Source of the DNA: Rubripirellula sp.
GTDB taxonomy: Bacteria; Planctomycetota; Planctomycetia; Pirellulales; Pirellulaceae
Assembly (NCBI GenBank): GCA_028823035.1
Contig: JAPKCI010000028.1
Coordinates: forward strand, 1-44,348
Length of the DNA: 44,348 bases
Direction of reading: 5' to 3'
Below, piece after piece: positions 1 through 12,608 of this stretch. The notes beneath the pieces were generated by a model. The model saw only the letters and a list, made by a program, of their open reading frames with translations, made no database searches and was not told the DNA's origin. A program made the translations under genes and the position numbers. Every line of letters begins with the position of its first letter. The stretch's first letter is position 1.

Positions 1-58
1 TGACATTGCACAGGGTTTTGACATTGCACAGGGTTTTGACATTGCACAGGGTTTTGAC
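1..58. repeat. Tandem array, 18-bp unit, three copies
   Basis: Three exact head-to-tail copies of TGACATTGCACAGGGTTT (1-18, 19-36, 37-54), followed by the first four bases of a fourth copy. The array starts at the window edge, so more copies may lie upstream. It is about 150 bases before rnhA. There are no spacers, so this is not CRISPR. It is one of many short tandem duplications in the window. Confidence 0.95.
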
Positions 59-203
59 CTCAAAGCCCCCTTTTGATGTGTCGTTCCCGAGGAAACATCA
101 ATTCATTGGGTTTGCGGTGTTCTTACTACCGTTCGCCGATTAAGTTGATTCTCGTCATGAGAGCTATTTTCCACTGTCACTCAGCACGTCTGAAGCCAAG
201 TCA

Positions 204-662
204 ATGAAGCAAGTCAGTCTGTACACCGATGGCGCCTGCAGTGGCAATCCTGGCCCGGGTGGTTGGGCCTTCATCTTGCGTTGTAACAAGACGGACAAAG
301 AGCTCGAGCGTAGCGATGGCGAGCCGCAATCCACCAACAATAAAATGGAATTGACGGCTGTGATTCGGGGGCTGGAGGCGTTGAATGAGCCCTGCGAAGT
401 CACCCTGTATGCCGATAGCAGCTATGTATTGCAGGGGATGAGCAGTTGGATGGCAGGCTGGAAGAAGCGTGGCTGGAAACGCAAAGATGGTTCCAAAATG
501 GTGCCGGTTAAGAATGTCGAATTATGGCAGCATTTGGACCAACTGATGGCTGAACACACGGTTCAATACCAGCATGTGAAAGGGCACGCCGGACACCTTG
601 AGAACGAGCGTTGTGACGAGTTGGCGGTGGCTGCCTACCAGAAGTATCTTGAAAAGCGATAA
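204..662 (+). CDS. rnhA: Ribonuclease HI
   Basis: Endonuclease that cuts the RNA strand of RNA-DNA hybrids, acting in the cytoplasm on R-loops and Okazaki primers. At 152 residues it is close to the usual length of about 155. The catalytic set is visible: Asp9 in [14 protein letters not shown], Glu49 in KMELTAV, Asp71 in LYADSSYV, the active-site loop His128 in KGHAGH, and Asp138 in NERCDELA. The ATG at 204 leaves no extra N-terminus, although no Shine-Dalgarno sequence stands before it. The next gene, gyrB, is on the same strand after about 140 bases, so co-transcription is possible but not shown. Identification is very secure. Confidence 0.97.
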   Translation: MKQVSLYTDGACSGNPGPGGWAFILRCNKTDKELERSDGEPQSTNNKMELTAVIRGLEALNEPCEVTLYADSSYVLQGMSSWMAGWKKRGWKRKDGSKMVPVKNVELWQHLDQLMAEHTVQYQHVKGHAGHLENERCDELAVAAYQKYLEKR

Positions 663-736
663 ATCGCCATTTTATCCATGTTTTGTAGTCTTGTTTCGTC
701 TGATCCCCAATCGCGGTAAAGAGCAAGAAAGGCTAA

Positions 737-3451
<2,715 letters not shown>

Positions 3452-3472
3452 TCCTCTGTCGAAAGCAGCGAT

Positions 3473-5548
3473 TTGAACCGACTCGCCACCTCGCTCAGCC
3501 CTTACCTGCTACAGCACAAAGACAACCCGGTTGATTGGTATCCCTGGGGGGACGAGGCTTTTGAAACGGCTGCGCGTGAGGACAAGCCGATTTTTCTGTC
3601 GGTTGGCTACGCGGCTTGCCATTGGTGCCACGTCATGGAGTATGAAAGCTTTGAGGATGCTTCCATTGCTGCGCTATTGAATCAGAATTTTGTGTCCATC
3701 AAAGTTGATCGTGAGGAACGGCCCGATATCGATCAGATTTATATGAATGCCGTTCAGGTGATGACCGGTCGTGGTGGCTGGCCCATGAGCGTGTTTCTGG
3801 ACCATCAACGTCAACCTTTTTTTGCAGGTACTTATTGGCCCCCGAAACAGAAATTCGGGATGCCCGGTTTTACGCAAGTTCTGGATGCTCTGGCTGAGGC
3901 GTGGAAAAATCGCCGAGACGAGGTGCTCAAGCATGCTGGCGAAATCACCGTCGCCCTTCAACAGCTGGCTGATGGCACTGCCGAAAATTCCAGCTCCGTT
4001 CATGACTCTGCCGTTCCAAGTTTCGACTTGGTGACTGCCGCAGGTCAACGCTTGCTGAAGGTTTTGGATTCCAAATGGGGCGGTTTTGGTGGGGCTCCCA
4101 AGTTTCCTCATGCGACCGATCTGGACCTGCTGCTGAGGCTCGGTCATACCACAAACAACGTCGCCATGGTGGCAGCGGCCGAACTAACACTCGATCGAAT
4201 GGCCGCCGGGGGTATTCGCGACCATATTGGTGGCGGGTTTTCACGCTATAGCGTTGACGGTCAGTGGTTGGTTCCGCACTTTGAAAAAATGCTATACGAC
4301 AATGCCCTGCTGGTTGAGGCTTATGTCAGAGCGTTTCAAGTGACCGGTCATCAGCGACATGCGGATGTTGCGTGTGAGACCCTCGACTATGTTTGTCGCG
4401 AGTTGGTTGATGCCGCCGGCGGATTCCATTGCAGTGAGGACGCTGACAGTGAAGGAGTCGAAGGCAAGTACTACGTTTGGAGTCCTGAAGAAGTTGAGCA
4501 GGTACTTGGAACAGAATCGGCAAGAGATTTCTGTGTGGTCTACGACATCAGCGAAAAAGGCAACTTCGAAGGCAAAAATATTCCCAATCTTCCGCAGAGC
4601 ATTCCAGACTGGGCGGAAGAAATGTCGGTCGATGAACAGGAACTGGCAGCCGTCCTGGCCGGGTATCGTGAAAATCTGCGGGTTGCCCGAGATCAACGTG
4701 TTCATCCCGGTCGGGATGACAAGGTCATCACCGCGTGGAACTCGTTGATGATCAAGGCACTTTCCGTGGCAGGGGCCGTGTTGGATCAGCCAGCTTATCT
4801 GGACGCTGCGGAACGCGCTGCTGATTTTCTGCTGACGCAAATGACGCGTGAAGATGGGCGATTGTTGCACGCATTTAGGGCTGGCCAAGCCCATCTGGAT
4901 GCTTTTGTCGATGACTACGCCTACACGATCGAAGCATTCATTTCCTTGTTTGAGTCAACAGGGCGAGCCAGATGGATCGGGCGAGCAGTCAAGCTTGCCG
5001 ATTCAATGATCGAGCATTTCGAAGACCGCAAATCTGGCGGCTTCTTTTACACCGCAGACGATGCCGAGACCTTAATCGCACGCACCAAGGACTGGCATGA
5101 CGGCAGCTTGGTGAGTGGAAATGCATCGGCCGTCATGGGACTGTTGAAACTGGCACAGTTGTGCAATCGCCAGGATTTTCGTGATGTCGCCGAACGCACT
5201 TTGGTTTGTGGGGCGCAAGTCATGGCCAGCCAGTCAGGTGCTTGTGGTGCCCTGCTGTCTGCCCTTGATCGTTTTCACCATGACCACGAGCAATTCGTGT
5301 TGGCTGTAGCCGATGACGCGACATTGGTTCGCCTCCGTCCCTCGCTTTTTGCCAGCTATCGTCCCCACGGCAGCTTTTCGTGGGTTGTCGGCCAAGCACC
5401 TGAATCAGGGCCGCTGGTGGCATTGAATCGTGGACGCCATGCAATCGATGGAGAGCCAACCCTGTATCGATGCAATCACTTTTCCTGCGACCAACCCATC
5501 AGCCAGCAAGCATTGGATGATTGGTTGGGTCTCCATGAGTCAGGCTGA
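3473..5548 (+). CDS. Thioredoxin-domain protein, SPATA20/YyaL family (DUF255)
   Basis: A 691-residue protein typical in length and layout of this family. An N-terminal thioredoxin-like domain (DUF255) opens with [19 protein letters not shown] and carries the pair C49-H-W-C52 in ACHWCHVM. A long alpha-helical, six-hairpin-glycosidase-like part follows, with [22 protein letters not shown] and [12 protein letters not shown]. The biochemical role of the family is not established; thiol-disulfide chemistry is inferred from the CxxC pair. The start is a TTG at 3473, 21 bases after gyrB, and begins at the conserved N-terminus. The 3' end overlaps the convergent permease gene by 9 bases. Confidence 0.9.
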   Translation: MNRLATSLSPYLLQHKDNPVDWYPWGDEAFETAAREDKPIFLSVGYAACHWCHVMEYESFEDASIAALLNQNFVSIKVDREERPDIDQIYMNAVQVMTGRGGWPMSVFLDHQRQPFFAGTYWPPKQKFGMPGFTQVLDALAEAWKNRRDEVLKHAGEITVALQQLADGTAENSSSVHDSAVPSFDLVTAAGQRLLKVLDSKWGGFGGAPKFPHATDLDLLLRLGHTTNNVAMVAAAELTLDRMAAGGIRDHIGGGFSRYSVDGQWLVPHFEKMLYDNALLVEAYVRAFQVTGHQRHADVACETLDYVCRELVDAAGGFHCSEDADSEGVEGKYYVWSPEEVEQVLGTESARDFCVVYDISEKGNFEGKNIPNLPQSIPDWAEEMSVDEQELAAVLAGYRENLRVARDQRVHPGRDDKVITAWNSLMIKALSVAGAVLDQPAYLDAAERAADFLLTQMTREDGRLLHAFRAGQAHLDAFVDDYAYTIEAFISLFESTGRARWIGRAVKLADSMIEHFEDRKSGGFFYTADDAETLIARTKDWHDGSLVSGNASAVMGLLKLAQLCNRQDFRDVAERTLVCGAQVMASQSGACGALLSALDRFHHDHEQFVLAVADDATLVRLRPSLFASYRPHGSFSWVVGQAPESGPLVALNRGRHAIDGEPTLYRCNHFSCDQPISQQALDDWLGLHESG

Positions 5549-7069
5549 CAGGTTGGATCCAACATCGGTCCGATAGGCAGACCAGGCGGGAAGCAGAGCC
5601 GCTATCAAGGCCAACGCCAGCACCAGGGGCAGCACCAGGATTTCGTAATTACTGGTGGTAAAGAAACCGACTTGTACACCGGTTTGATCTTCGATTTGAC
5701 CCGAATACATGACAATGGCTGCATGAGCGAGGATCCAGCCAAGGATGGTTCCGATCAATGCTACCTGAAAGCTTTCGAACACGATGATGGCAGTGACGGT
5801 GGTTCGTCGTGCGCCCAAAGCACGCATCACTGCGATGTCTTTGCGTCGGTCGTTCATCGAATTGTAGATTGAAACCAGGATGCCAACGGCCGCGACCGCA
5901 CAGGTGATCACAGTGATTGCAAGTAAAGCGGTTAGCAGAGGGCCAACGATCAGATTCATGAGCTTGTTGATTTCCCCGATCGGCGCAACTGCTTGCGATC
6001 GAATCCCTTCGTTGATAGCGTTCTGCATGCCCGGGGCAAACATGATATTGCCGTTTCGAATAAGGACTGACGTGACTTCACGTTCGGGAATGGAAAGCAG
6101 TCGGTACTCGTCGGATTGTTTTTCGTCTGTGAGATTGTTTGCTTGTTCCGGCGTGATATCGCTCTGAATCAAGCGGACTCCGTTGTTGGCCGATGCTTCC
6201 GTGTTTGTGTTGGGATCACTTTCTGGTTGGCCCTCATTGGCTTCTTCCGCATCGCTGGCTTCTTCCGCATCGATTGCCTCATCCAGCACGTCTTCGCTGT
6301 CGTTATCGGATTCTGCGTCTGTTTCGACGGGCTTGGCGTGCCCGTCCATCAAGTAGAACCCTTCGAGGTTCACGAAAGCCGCGCGGTCATTGGGTGTACC
6401 GGTTGGGTCCAGAATCCCGACGATTGTGAATCCCAATTCATGACCGTGACCTGTTGGGTCTCCGTGCGTGGGATAGAACTTTTCGCCCAGTGTGACGTTC
6501 ATCTGTTTGGCGACTCTGGCCCCCACGACAGCTTCGAAGTAACCGTTTTCCGTTGAAAAGTCCTGCAGAGCACGTCCGGAACGGAATGTGAAATCTTCAT
6601 CCACATTGGGACCGTGCTTCAACTCTTTAAAGAAGGCTGGTGTGGTTCCGACCACTCGGAATTCACCAAAGTAGTCGCCCAATGCCAGAGGGATGGCAAA
6701 GCCGCCGGCGACAAAGGGAGCGTACCTGCCATCACGTTTTGCTAATTCAGGATCGCCACCAAAGCGGCTTACCATGGTCGCACGTTCAGCCTGTGGAAGG
6801 AATTCCATGTACTCCGTGTAGGGCAGATTCTCGATCGGTTGGCTAAGGTAAAAAACACTGTTCAGAGTAAGCTGCAGCGGACTCCCTTTGGGGCCGACCA
6901 CCAGGTTGTAGCCAACCGAAGCATTGCGGGTGAAAGCCTCGCTGATCACGCCATATACCGAGAGTACAAGAACGACCAGTCCGACACCCAAAGCCAGTGA
7001 AAATGTTGTCAGAAAACTCGATAAGGCGCGATGGCAGAAATTTCGCCACGCAATGTGTATGAGGGACAT
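5540..7069 (-). CDS. ABC transporter permease, MacB/FtsX type, with acidic insert
   Basis: Inner-membrane permease of 509 residues. It has one N-terminal transmembrane segment (residues about 17-40), a large extracytoplasmic domain, then three C-terminal segments (about 365-395, 420-445, 475-500), the usual FtsX/MacB topology. [19 protein letters not shown] is the typical cytoplasmic coupling loop. It pairs with the ATPase gene upstream, so it likely forms a LolCDE/MacB-like exporter; the substrate is unknown. Residues about 245-300 form a strongly acidic Asp/Glu/Asn-rich insert that contains an 18-bp duplication. The ATG at 7069 is well placed. Its last 9 bases overlap the convergent thioredoxin-domain gene. 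Confidence 0.88.
   Translation of the reverse strand: MSLIHIAWRNFCHRALSSFLTTFSLALGVGLVVLVLSVYGVISEAFTRNASVGYNLVVGPKGSPLQLTLNSVFYLSQPIENLPYTEYMEFLPQAERATMVSRFGGDPELAKRDGRYAPFVAGGFAIPLALGDYFGEFRVVGTTPAFFKELKHGPNVDEDFTFRSGRALQDFSTENGYFEAVVGARVAKQMNVTLGEKFYPTHGDPTGHGHELGFTIVGILDPTGTPNDRAAFVNLEGFYLMDGHAKPVETDAESDNDSEDVLDEAIDAEEASDAEEANEGQPESDPNTNTEASANNGVRLIQSDITPEQANNLTDEKQSDEYRLLSIPEREVTSVLIRNGNIMFAPGMQNAINEGIRSQAVAPIGEINKLMNLIVGPLLTALLAITVITCAVAAVGILVSIYNSMNDRRKDIAVMRALGARRTTVTAIIVFESFQVALIGTILGWILAHAAIVMYSGQIEDQTGVQVGFFTTSNYEILVLPLVLALALIAALLPAWSAYRTDVGSNLSA
6239..6274 (-). repeat. 18-bp in-frame duplication inside the permease gene
   Basis: Two copies of GGCTTCTTCCGCATCGCT (6239-6256 and 6257-6274, the last base pair differing) give two successive six-residue Ala/Glu/Asp-rich units in the acidic periplasmic insert. 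Confidence 0.88.
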
Positions 7070-7134
7070 GGTTTGATGTTTGATTCAATGCTGATTGAGT
7101 GAACAGATTGGGATGCCAGAACCCGTGCCCCGCT

Positions 7135-7158
7135 TATGAAGCAGATTATGAAGCAGAT
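7135..7158. repeat. 12-bp tandem duplication at the end of the ABC ATPase gene
   Basis: Two exact copies of TATGAAGCAGAT (7135-7146, 7147-7158). The stop codon of the ABC ATPase gene (TAA on the minus strand, 7146-7148) falls at the junction of the copies. Confidence 0.85.
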
Positions 7159-7838
7159 GCGTTGGCATGGGTAACCTGGTTGATCTCATCAAGTGTTTCG
7201 AGTCGATCAAAGCTCGAAGCGATTTGCATGTCATGAGTGACTGTGAGCAGAGAAACTTTTTCTTCACGGCAGGTACCGCGGATCAGGTCGAGTACACTTT
7301 CCGCACTGTTGGGATCAACATTCGCCGTAGGTTCATCGGCCAATAGCAATTTTGGTCGTCCCGCCAACGCACGGGCAATTGCTACCCTCTGTTGTTGTCC
7401 GACGGACAGTTGTTTGGGGCGATAGTTGAGTCGATCTTTCAGCCCCACATGGGCGAGCAGGTCGGCGGCTCGCTCATGTTTGTGCTTGCCAGATCCAAAT
7501 GTCATTCCTAAGCGGACGTTCTCAAGGGCAGTGAAAGCGGGCAGCAGATTGAACGTCTGGAACACGTAGCCAATGGTTTCGGCACGAAAGCGGTCACGGC
7601 CCTGCTCGCTGAGCCTCGTTATCTCGACTCCGCCAATGCGAATCGATCCGATGTCCGGTACCAGCAGACCGGCAATCAGGTGCAGTAACGTCGTTTTGCC
7701 ACCGCCACTCTGACCAATCAAGGCCACCTGCTCGCCTTCGGCAATCTGGAATTGGGGGATATCCAAAACCGCCAAGTTGCCTCCACCTGGTTGAGCAAAA
7801 CTTTTTAGCAGATCTTTGATTTCCAACAGTTGTGTCAT
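7146..7838 (-). CDS. ABC transporter ATP-binding protein, LolD/MacB type
   Basis: ATPase that powers the neighbouring permease. In 230 residues it shows Walker A GQSGGGKTT (42-50), Q-loop FQTFNLLP, signature LSVGQQQR (144-151), Walker B LLLADEPT (164-171) and switch histidine in TVTHD. Length and sequence fit the LolD/MacB/FtsE group. Its ATG overlaps the smpB stop codon by four bases (ATGA), so the two are probably translationally coupled; the permease follows after about 75 bases. Lipoprotein release or peptide export is possible but cannot be read from the sequence. A 12-bp duplication sits on its stop codon. Confidence 0.92.
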   Translation of the reverse strand: MTQLLEIKDLLKSFAQPGGGNLAVLDIPQFQIAEGEQVALIGQSGGGKTTLLHLIAGLLVPDIGSIRIGGVEITRLSEQGRDRFRAETIGYVFQTFNLLPAFTALENVRLGMTFGSGKHKHERAADLLAHVGLKDRLNYRPKQLSVGQQQRVAIARALAGRPKLLLADEPTANVDPNSAESVLDLIRGTCREEKVSLLTVTHDMQIASSFDRLETLDEINQVTHANASAS

Positions 7839-8356
7839 CGTTGCCTCATGGCTCTTTGTAACCCGCGGTCGGTGTCGCGTTTTTTGAGTGATTCGCGTTT
7901 GTCATGCAGTTTTTTGCCTTTGACCAGCCCCATCACGCATTTGGCGATGCCGCGTTCGTTGAAATAGACCCGCAACGGAACCAGTGTCAGACTCCGTTCG
8001 TGAGCGCGTCCCGCGTATTTTTCGAATTCTCTCGCGTGGACCAGCAGCTTTCGCGGACGTCTGGGGTCATGGTTCCACATGCCCGCGTTCTTGTAATGAG
8101 CGATATCGGCACCAATCAGCCATAGTTCCTGACCCTTCACGCGAATATAGGCTTCATCAAGGGACAGCTTGTTGTCCCGTATCGATTTTACTTCGCTTCC
8201 CATCAACATCATGCCACACTCGACTGAATCGAGAATTTCATAGCGGTGCCGAGCTTTTCGGTTCTCGGCCACCATCGTCAGCCCGGGCTCGGGCTTCTTG
8301 TTGCCTGCTTTTTTCTTCCCACTGGAAGCTTTCGATTTGTTCTTCTTCTTTCCCAT
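7835..8356 (-). CDS. smpB: SsrA-binding protein SmpB
   Basis: Partner of tmRNA in trans-translation: it binds the tRNA-like domain of tmRNA and places it in stalled ribosomes. Conserved stretches are NRKARHRYEI, GSEVKSIRDNKLSLDEAYI, NAGMWNHDPRRPRKLL and the basic C-terminal tail VKGKKLHDKRESLKKRD. I take the ATG at 8356 (173 residues). The frame is open back to 8482, but those 42 residues do not resemble SmpB. The family usually has about 155-160 residues; the excess is a Lys/Ser-rich N-terminus (first 20 residues). It heads the operon smpB - ATPase - permease. The tmRNA gene (ssrA) was not found in this window. Confidence 0.95.
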   Translation of the reverse strand: MGKKKNKSKASSGKKKAGNKKPEPGLTMVAENRKARHRYEILDSVECGMMLMGSEVKSIRDNKLSLDEAYIRVKGQELWLIGADIAHYKNAGMWNHDPRRPRKLLVHAREFEKYAGRAHERSLTLVPLRVYFNERGIAKCVMGLVKGKKLHDKRESLKKRDTDRGLQRAMRQR

Positions 8357-8584
8357 AACGCAGCGGATTGTATGCCGCCCAGACCATTCGCCGTAGTCGG
8401 GCTCTGTTCCAGAACCGCATTTTCGTCCTTTCAGGTGTCTGAACGGCCCATTTTCTCCGTCACGAATGCCCCGTCCTCGCAACGGTGTTTTGGAGGTCAG
8501 CCATGGTCGGACTTGAAGTTCCCACTACAATAAGCCTGCTATTGGTCTTTGGTTCGTCCTTTTTTCCCGCCGGTCTTGTACTGA

Positions 8585-9508
8585 ATGGCTTTTCGACTCC
8601 CCGTCGTTGCTGACCCCGAAATACCTGATGGGGCTGAGGTTACGGGCTCAGGCAGACTGCCCCGTTGGCTGAAACGGCCGATCCCTTCGGGCAATGCCAA
8701 CCATATGACACAGGGTTTGTTGGATGAATTGCGGCTGGAAACAGTTTGTGACAATGCAAAGTGTCCCAACCGGATGGAATGTTACAGCCAGCAGACAGCA
8801 ACCTTCATGATTCTCGGCAACGTCTGCACTCGCCCCTGTGGTTTTTGTGCGGTACACCGGGGGCGTCCGCCTGAATTGCCTGAATCCGACGAGCCAGAAC
8901 GTGTGGCTGAAGCAGCAGACCGATTAGGGCTGAAACATGTGGTCATCACCAGTGTGACTCGTGATGATTTGCCAGATGGGGGCGCCGAACATTTCTATCG
9001 TTGCGTGGTTGCTGTCCGTGAAAAAACGGGGGCAACTACCGAGGTGCTCACGCCCGATTTTGTTCATTGCAAGCCAGCCTTGCAGCGGGTGATCGAGGCT
9101 CGACCCAACGTTTTTAACCACAACATGGAAACAGTTCCACGCTTGTATCGGCGTGTTCGGGGGCCGAAAAGTGATTACAGCTGGACCCTGGCCATGATGA
9201 AACAGGTCAAGGAATACAACCCTGAGGTCAAGACAAAGAGCGGATTGATGCTCGGTCTGGGCGAGGAACGGGGAGAGTTGTTGGACGCACTGGCTGATCT
9301 TCGTGAACACGACGTCGATTTCCTGACCCTCGGGCAGTATCTGCAGCCGGGTGAAAAGTATCTGCCTGTTGTTCGCTTTGTTCCTCCCGAGGAGTTTGAC
9401 GAACTGGGGGAAATCGCCCGCCAAATGGGATTCCGAAAAGTTGCCAGCGGGCCCTTTGTGCGAAGCAGCTATCACGCTCGGGACATGGCGGAAACTGATT
9501 GCGATTGA
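8585..9508 (+). CDS. lipA: Lipoyl synthase (radical SAM)
   Basis: Inserts two sulfurs into octanoyl groups on lipoyl carrier proteins to make lipoate. Both iron-sulfur sites are visible: auxiliary cluster Cys55, Cys60 and Cys66 (CDNAKCPNRMEC), and the radical SAM CxxxCxxC at Cys81, Cys85 and Cys88 (CTRPCGFC). The GLMLGLGE stretch and the C-terminal VRSSYHA motif, whose serine ligates the auxiliary cluster, are also present. At 307 residues it has normal length. It is divergent from smpB across a 228-base gap that must hold both promoters. No lipB is adjacent. It ends 17 bases before the convergent TPR gene. Confidence 0.97.
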   Translation: MAFRLPVVADPEIPDGAEVTGSGRLPRWLKRPIPSGNANHMTQGLLDELRLETVCDNAKCPNRMECYSQQTATFMILGNVCTRPCGFCAVHRGRPPELPESDEPERVAEAADRLGLKHVVITSVTRDDLPDGGAEHFYRCVVAVREKTGATTEVLTPDFVHCKPALQRVIEARPNVFNHNMETVPRLYRRVRGPKSDYSWTLAMMKQVKEYNPEVKTKSGLMLGLGEERGELLDALADLREHDVDFLTLGQYLQPGEKYLPVVRFVPPEEFDELGEIARQMGFRKVASGPFVRSSYHARDMAETDCD

Positions 9509-9525
9509 GGAACGGTTTGGCCTCG

Positions 9526-10941
9526 CTAAACTTTACGAGACGACGATCGCGGCCTGGTTTCCCGCAGTTGTGTTGCGATTTGGTCGATCGGTTCCTGCCA
9601 AGTACCAAGTTGGCTTTGTCGGACCAATTGCATGCTGGGATACCACAGCGTTTGTGATCCTTCACGTAGCCAACGCCAGTCAGGTACTTTGCCCAATAGC
9701 AAACGGGTCGCAGTGCCCAATGCCCCAGCCAAGTGTGCTACTGCGGTGTCTGTCGTCACGACCATGTCCAGGTTTCTCAGAATTGCCGCCGTATCGGTAA
9801 AGGCACCGCCATCGGTATCCACATGTTCGGGAAGACGCGTCACGGCATTGCTGAATTGACTCTGGGCCAGTTGCTCGCTGCCATAGCCAAACTGAAGATT
9901 GATCAGCTCAACACCGTCGATTTGAGCCAGGGGGGCCATCGTTTCCAGTGGGATGCTGCGATACACGTCGGCGTGATGATTAGGATTTCCCTGCCAGTTG
10001 ATGCCAACCCTGAGTGGTTTGATGGCGGATTGCGGACGATTGTCCAACCACTGACTCCAATATTCGATCAATGCATCGGAAACACTCAGATAGCCCGGTT
10101 GCCCATCAAACAGGTCAGTACCCCACGCAATCTCACCTGTGGATTGATACAGTCGATCGATTACTTCGATGAATGAAGCGTGATAGTCAACGTATGGCAA
10201 TGGAAGATCAAGATTCATAATGCGATCGATGCCGGGTGCCGAGCAAAACAGGGCTGCAAACCTCTGCTTGGATTGCAGGTAGACGGTGGCTCCCCGTTTC
10301 TTGAGCTCGTTCGCGACGCGAATGAACTGGATTGCATCTCCGAATCCCTGCTCTGGATAGATAAGGATGGTTTTGTTTTCAAGAGATTCGCCGGCCCAGC
10401 CTGGGGCAGGTGTGTCGGGTCGATACATCCCCGGAATCTTCCATCGCCACCGGTATTCCGGCCACCCAATGTCATAGTCACCCTGCAGCAGGTGGATGAC
10501 GCCCAGGTTGCGATGGAGTTCCACTTCATTCGGGTGGTGCTTCAAGCCTTCCTGATACCAGTGAAGACCTCGCTCGATTTCTCCTGCCCAGATCCAGAGA
10601 GTTCCACGATTCTTGAATGCCGATAGATAGTGGGGTTGTTGGTTGAGTGCCTCGACGAAGCACTCCTCGGCCTCGTCGACACGTCCCAGCATGCGAAGCG
10701 AATTACCCAGATTGTTCAATGCAATCGGATACTCGCTGCGTATACGCAAGGCTTGACGATACGAATCCGCGGATGCTTCAAATTCGCGGCGATCAAATTG
10801 TAGTATTCCGAGAAACACCAATGCGTCAGCATCTTTGGGGCTGGCAGCGAGTACCTGACGGTAGCAGTCCTCGGCTTGATCGAGGTTTCCTGCTTGATGA
10901 TATTGCCATCCCTGTTGCAGCACGAGTTGATGGTTGGACAT
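9526..10941 (-). CDS. TPR-repeat protein with a glycosyltransferase-9-like C-terminal domain
   Basis: In 471 residues, roughly four to five tetratricopeptide repeats fill residues 5-170 (for example LVLQQGWQYHQAGNLDQAED and the SYRQALRIRSEYPIALNNLG type). They are followed by a GT-B-fold domain resembling glycosyltransferase family 9 and O-GlcNAc-transferase-like proteins: ILIYPEQGFGDAIQFIR, then VVTTDTAVAHLAGALG and the WYPSMQLVRQ stretch near the C-terminus. Such proteins are common in planctomycetes; donor and acceptor are unknown and activity is inferred. The ATG at 10941 lies just past the sigma-factor terminator (10964-11000), so it probably needs its own promoter or read-through. Convergent with lipA. 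Confidence 0.82.
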   Translation of the reverse strand: MSNHQLVLQQGWQYHQAGNLDQAEDCYRQVLAASPKDADALVFLGILQFDRREFEASADSYRQALRIRSEYPIALNNLGNSLRMLGRVDEAEECFVEALNQQPHYLSAFKNRGTLWIWAGEIERGLHWYQEGLKHHPNEVELHRNLGVIHLLQGDYDIGWPEYRWRWKIPGMYRPDTPAPGWAGESLENKTILIYPEQGFGDAIQFIRVANELKKRGATVYLQSKQRFAALFCSAPGIDRIMNLDLPLPYVDYHASFIEVIDRLYQSTGEIAWGTDLFDGQPGYLSVSDALIEYWSQWLDNRPQSAIKPLRVGINWQGNPNHHADVYRSIPLETMAPLAQIDGVELINLQFGYGSEQLAQSQFSNAVTRLPEHVDTDGGAFTDTAAILRNLDMVVTTDTAVAHLAGALGTATRLLLGKVPDWRWLREGSQTLWYPSMQLVRQSQLGTWQEPIDQIATQLRETRPRSSSRKV

Positions 10942-10963
10942 TCGGTGTCACATATCCGAGAGA

Positions 10964-11000
10964 ACAAAAAAGGCGGCACGTTGTGCAACGTGTCGCCTTT
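10964..11000 (-). terminator. Rho-independent terminator of the sigma-factor gene
   Basis: Reading the minus strand, an arm AAAGGCG plus CACGTTG pairs with CAACGTG plus CGCCTTT (outer arms 10994-11000 and 10969-10975) with one G-U pair, then six T residues (10966-10971). It lies 46 bases past the sigma-factor stop codon. It is among the clearest terminators in the window. Confidence 0.88.
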
Positions 11001-11045
11001 GAGTTGAAAGCTGGTAAGTGCGCCAATTTAGAGCATGAATGCCGA

Positions 11046-12608
11046 TCAATCGAGGAAACCGACCAAATCCTGGCTGCGGCTTGGCTGTTGCAGTTTTCGA
11101 ACGGCCTTCGCTTCGATCTGCCGGATTCGTTCTCGTGTGACCTTGAAGATATGTCCAACTTCCTCAAGCGTGTAACTGTATCCGTCCCCGAGTCCGTACC
11201 GCAGTTTGATGATTTCACGTTCGCGGTAGGAAAGTGATTTCAGCACATTGCTGATGCGATCCCGCAACATTTCCTGAGTCGCTCCAATCTGGGGACTCTC
11301 AGCCGTTCCGTCTGGAAGAAGATCACCGAATTGGCTGTCTTCACTGTTACCGACGGGGCGGTCCAGCGAGATTGGGAATCGGCTCATGGTCAGCACACGA
11401 CGTGCCTCTTCGACCGTCACATCAGCTCGGCGAGCGGTTTCTTCGATGGTTGGCTCACGTCCCAGTTCCTGCAGCAACTGTCGGGCGACGTTACGCACGC
11501 GGCTCATCGTTTCGACCATGTGAACTGGAATCCGGATGGTCCGGCTCTGGTCAGCCACGGCACGTGTGATCGCCTGACGAATCCACCAGGTCGCGTAGGT
11601 GCAGAACTTAAATCCGCGACGATACTCGAACTTGTCGACAGCTCTCATCAGTCCGGCATTGCCTTCCTGAATCAGATCGAGGAACGAGAGGCCACGATTA
11701 CGGTATTTCTTGGCAATCGAAACGACCAATCGCAGGTTGCCCTCACTCAGTTCACGTTTCGCCTGCTGGTACTCGGCGTAGACCGAGTTCAGCATTTTGA
11801 CGCGATGGCGAAGCGAGGTCGGTGTTTCTTGGCAAGCTGTCAGGATCTGACGCCGCTCGTGTAGCAATTCTTCTCGAACTTCACGCCCATGCTTGGTTCG
11901 CTTTTGAGCACCGATCTCGCGATCGATCTCACTAAGACGGATCGAGAACTTTTCCAACAGGTCGATGCGAGTTTCGATACGCTGGGTTCGCAAACCAAGC
12001 TCTTCGATCAGTCGTACGGCGCGTCGACGACGACGTGCCAGTGACCGCCAAGATTCCGCCCGTCGACGCTGGGAAGCACTCTTGCTGAGTGAGACTTTCC
12101 AGTCGTGGCGGTTGCGTCGCAACAGCGTTTGCAGTGTTCGCAGATTGTGTGGAAGCCGTCCAATGATCTGATCTTTTTCAAGACGATCAGTCACTGAGAC
12201 TTGGACTGTGCGGTCAAATGGCAACTGGCTCCGGTAAACCTTCTTGAGCGTCTTGTAGGCCTCCACCAGAACGAACTGATTTTCCAGCAGTTTGGTGCGG
12301 AAGCGGCGGCGAGTTTCCTCGATCCGCTTGGCCAACTCGATTTCCTGCTTTCTGGTCAGAAGAGGAATCTCGCCCATCTGAGTGAGATACATTCGGACCG
12401 GGTCATCGGACCACGATTCGCTTTCATCCACAGCCAGCAGTTCATCAGGGCTGTCAAGTTGGACTTCGCCTTCAGCTTGCTCTGCAATTGAAACGGCGAC
12501 GTTGTTGTCTTCGTTGTCGTCTACAGGCAGCTTGCGAAAACCACTAGTCATGGCCTCGGTGCTTTGAGCTGCGACGGCTTCAAATTCATCCAGTAAGGTA
12601 TCGAACAA
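11046..12608 (-). CDS. rpoD: Primary RNA polymerase sigma factor (sigma-70, RpoD/SigA)
   Basis: Housekeeping sigma factor of 520 residues. Region 1.2 is at about 69-100 ([18 protein letters not shown]), region 2 at about 289-355 ([47 protein letters not shown]), region 3 at about 356-440, and region 4 ends with [17 protein letters not shown]. Between 1.2 and 2.1 lies a long Arg-rich non-conserved segment (about 100-285), as found in several RpoD proteins. I take a TTG start at 12608, because GAGGAG stands 8 bases before it; the first ATG would be at 12551 and lacks such support. A strong terminator follows, and a gene-free region of about 1 kb precedes it. Confidence 0.93.
   Translation of the reverse strand: MFDTLLDEFEAVAAQSTEAMTSGFRKLPVDDNEDNNVAVSIAEQAEGEVQLDSPDELLAVDESESWSDDPVRMYLTQMGEIPLLTRKQEIELAKRIEETRRRFRTKLLENQFVLVEAYKTLKKVYRSQLPFDRTVQVSVTDRLEKDQIIGRLPHNLRTLQTLLRRNRHDWKVSLSKSASQRRRAESWRSLARRRRRAVRLIEELGLRTQRIETRIDLLEKFSIRLSEIDREIGAQKRTKHGREVREELLHERRQILTACQETPTSLRHRVKMLNSVYAEYQQAKRELSEGNLRLVVSIAKKYRNRGLSFLDLIQEGNAGLMRAVDKFEYRRGFKFCTYATWWIRQAITRAVADQSRTIRIPVHMVETMSRVRNVARQLLQELGREPTIEETARRADVTVEEARRVLTMSRFPISLDRPVGNSEDSQFGDLLPDGTAESPQIGATQEMLRDRISNVLKSLSYREREIIKLRYGLGDGYSYTLEEVGHIFKVTRERIRQIEAKAVRKLQQPSRSQDLVGFLD

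Noticed and set aside
1-58. CRISPR array at the window edge (also considered for 44269-44348 and 12866-12925)
   Set aside because: Copies are directly adjacent with no spacers, and no cas genes are present.
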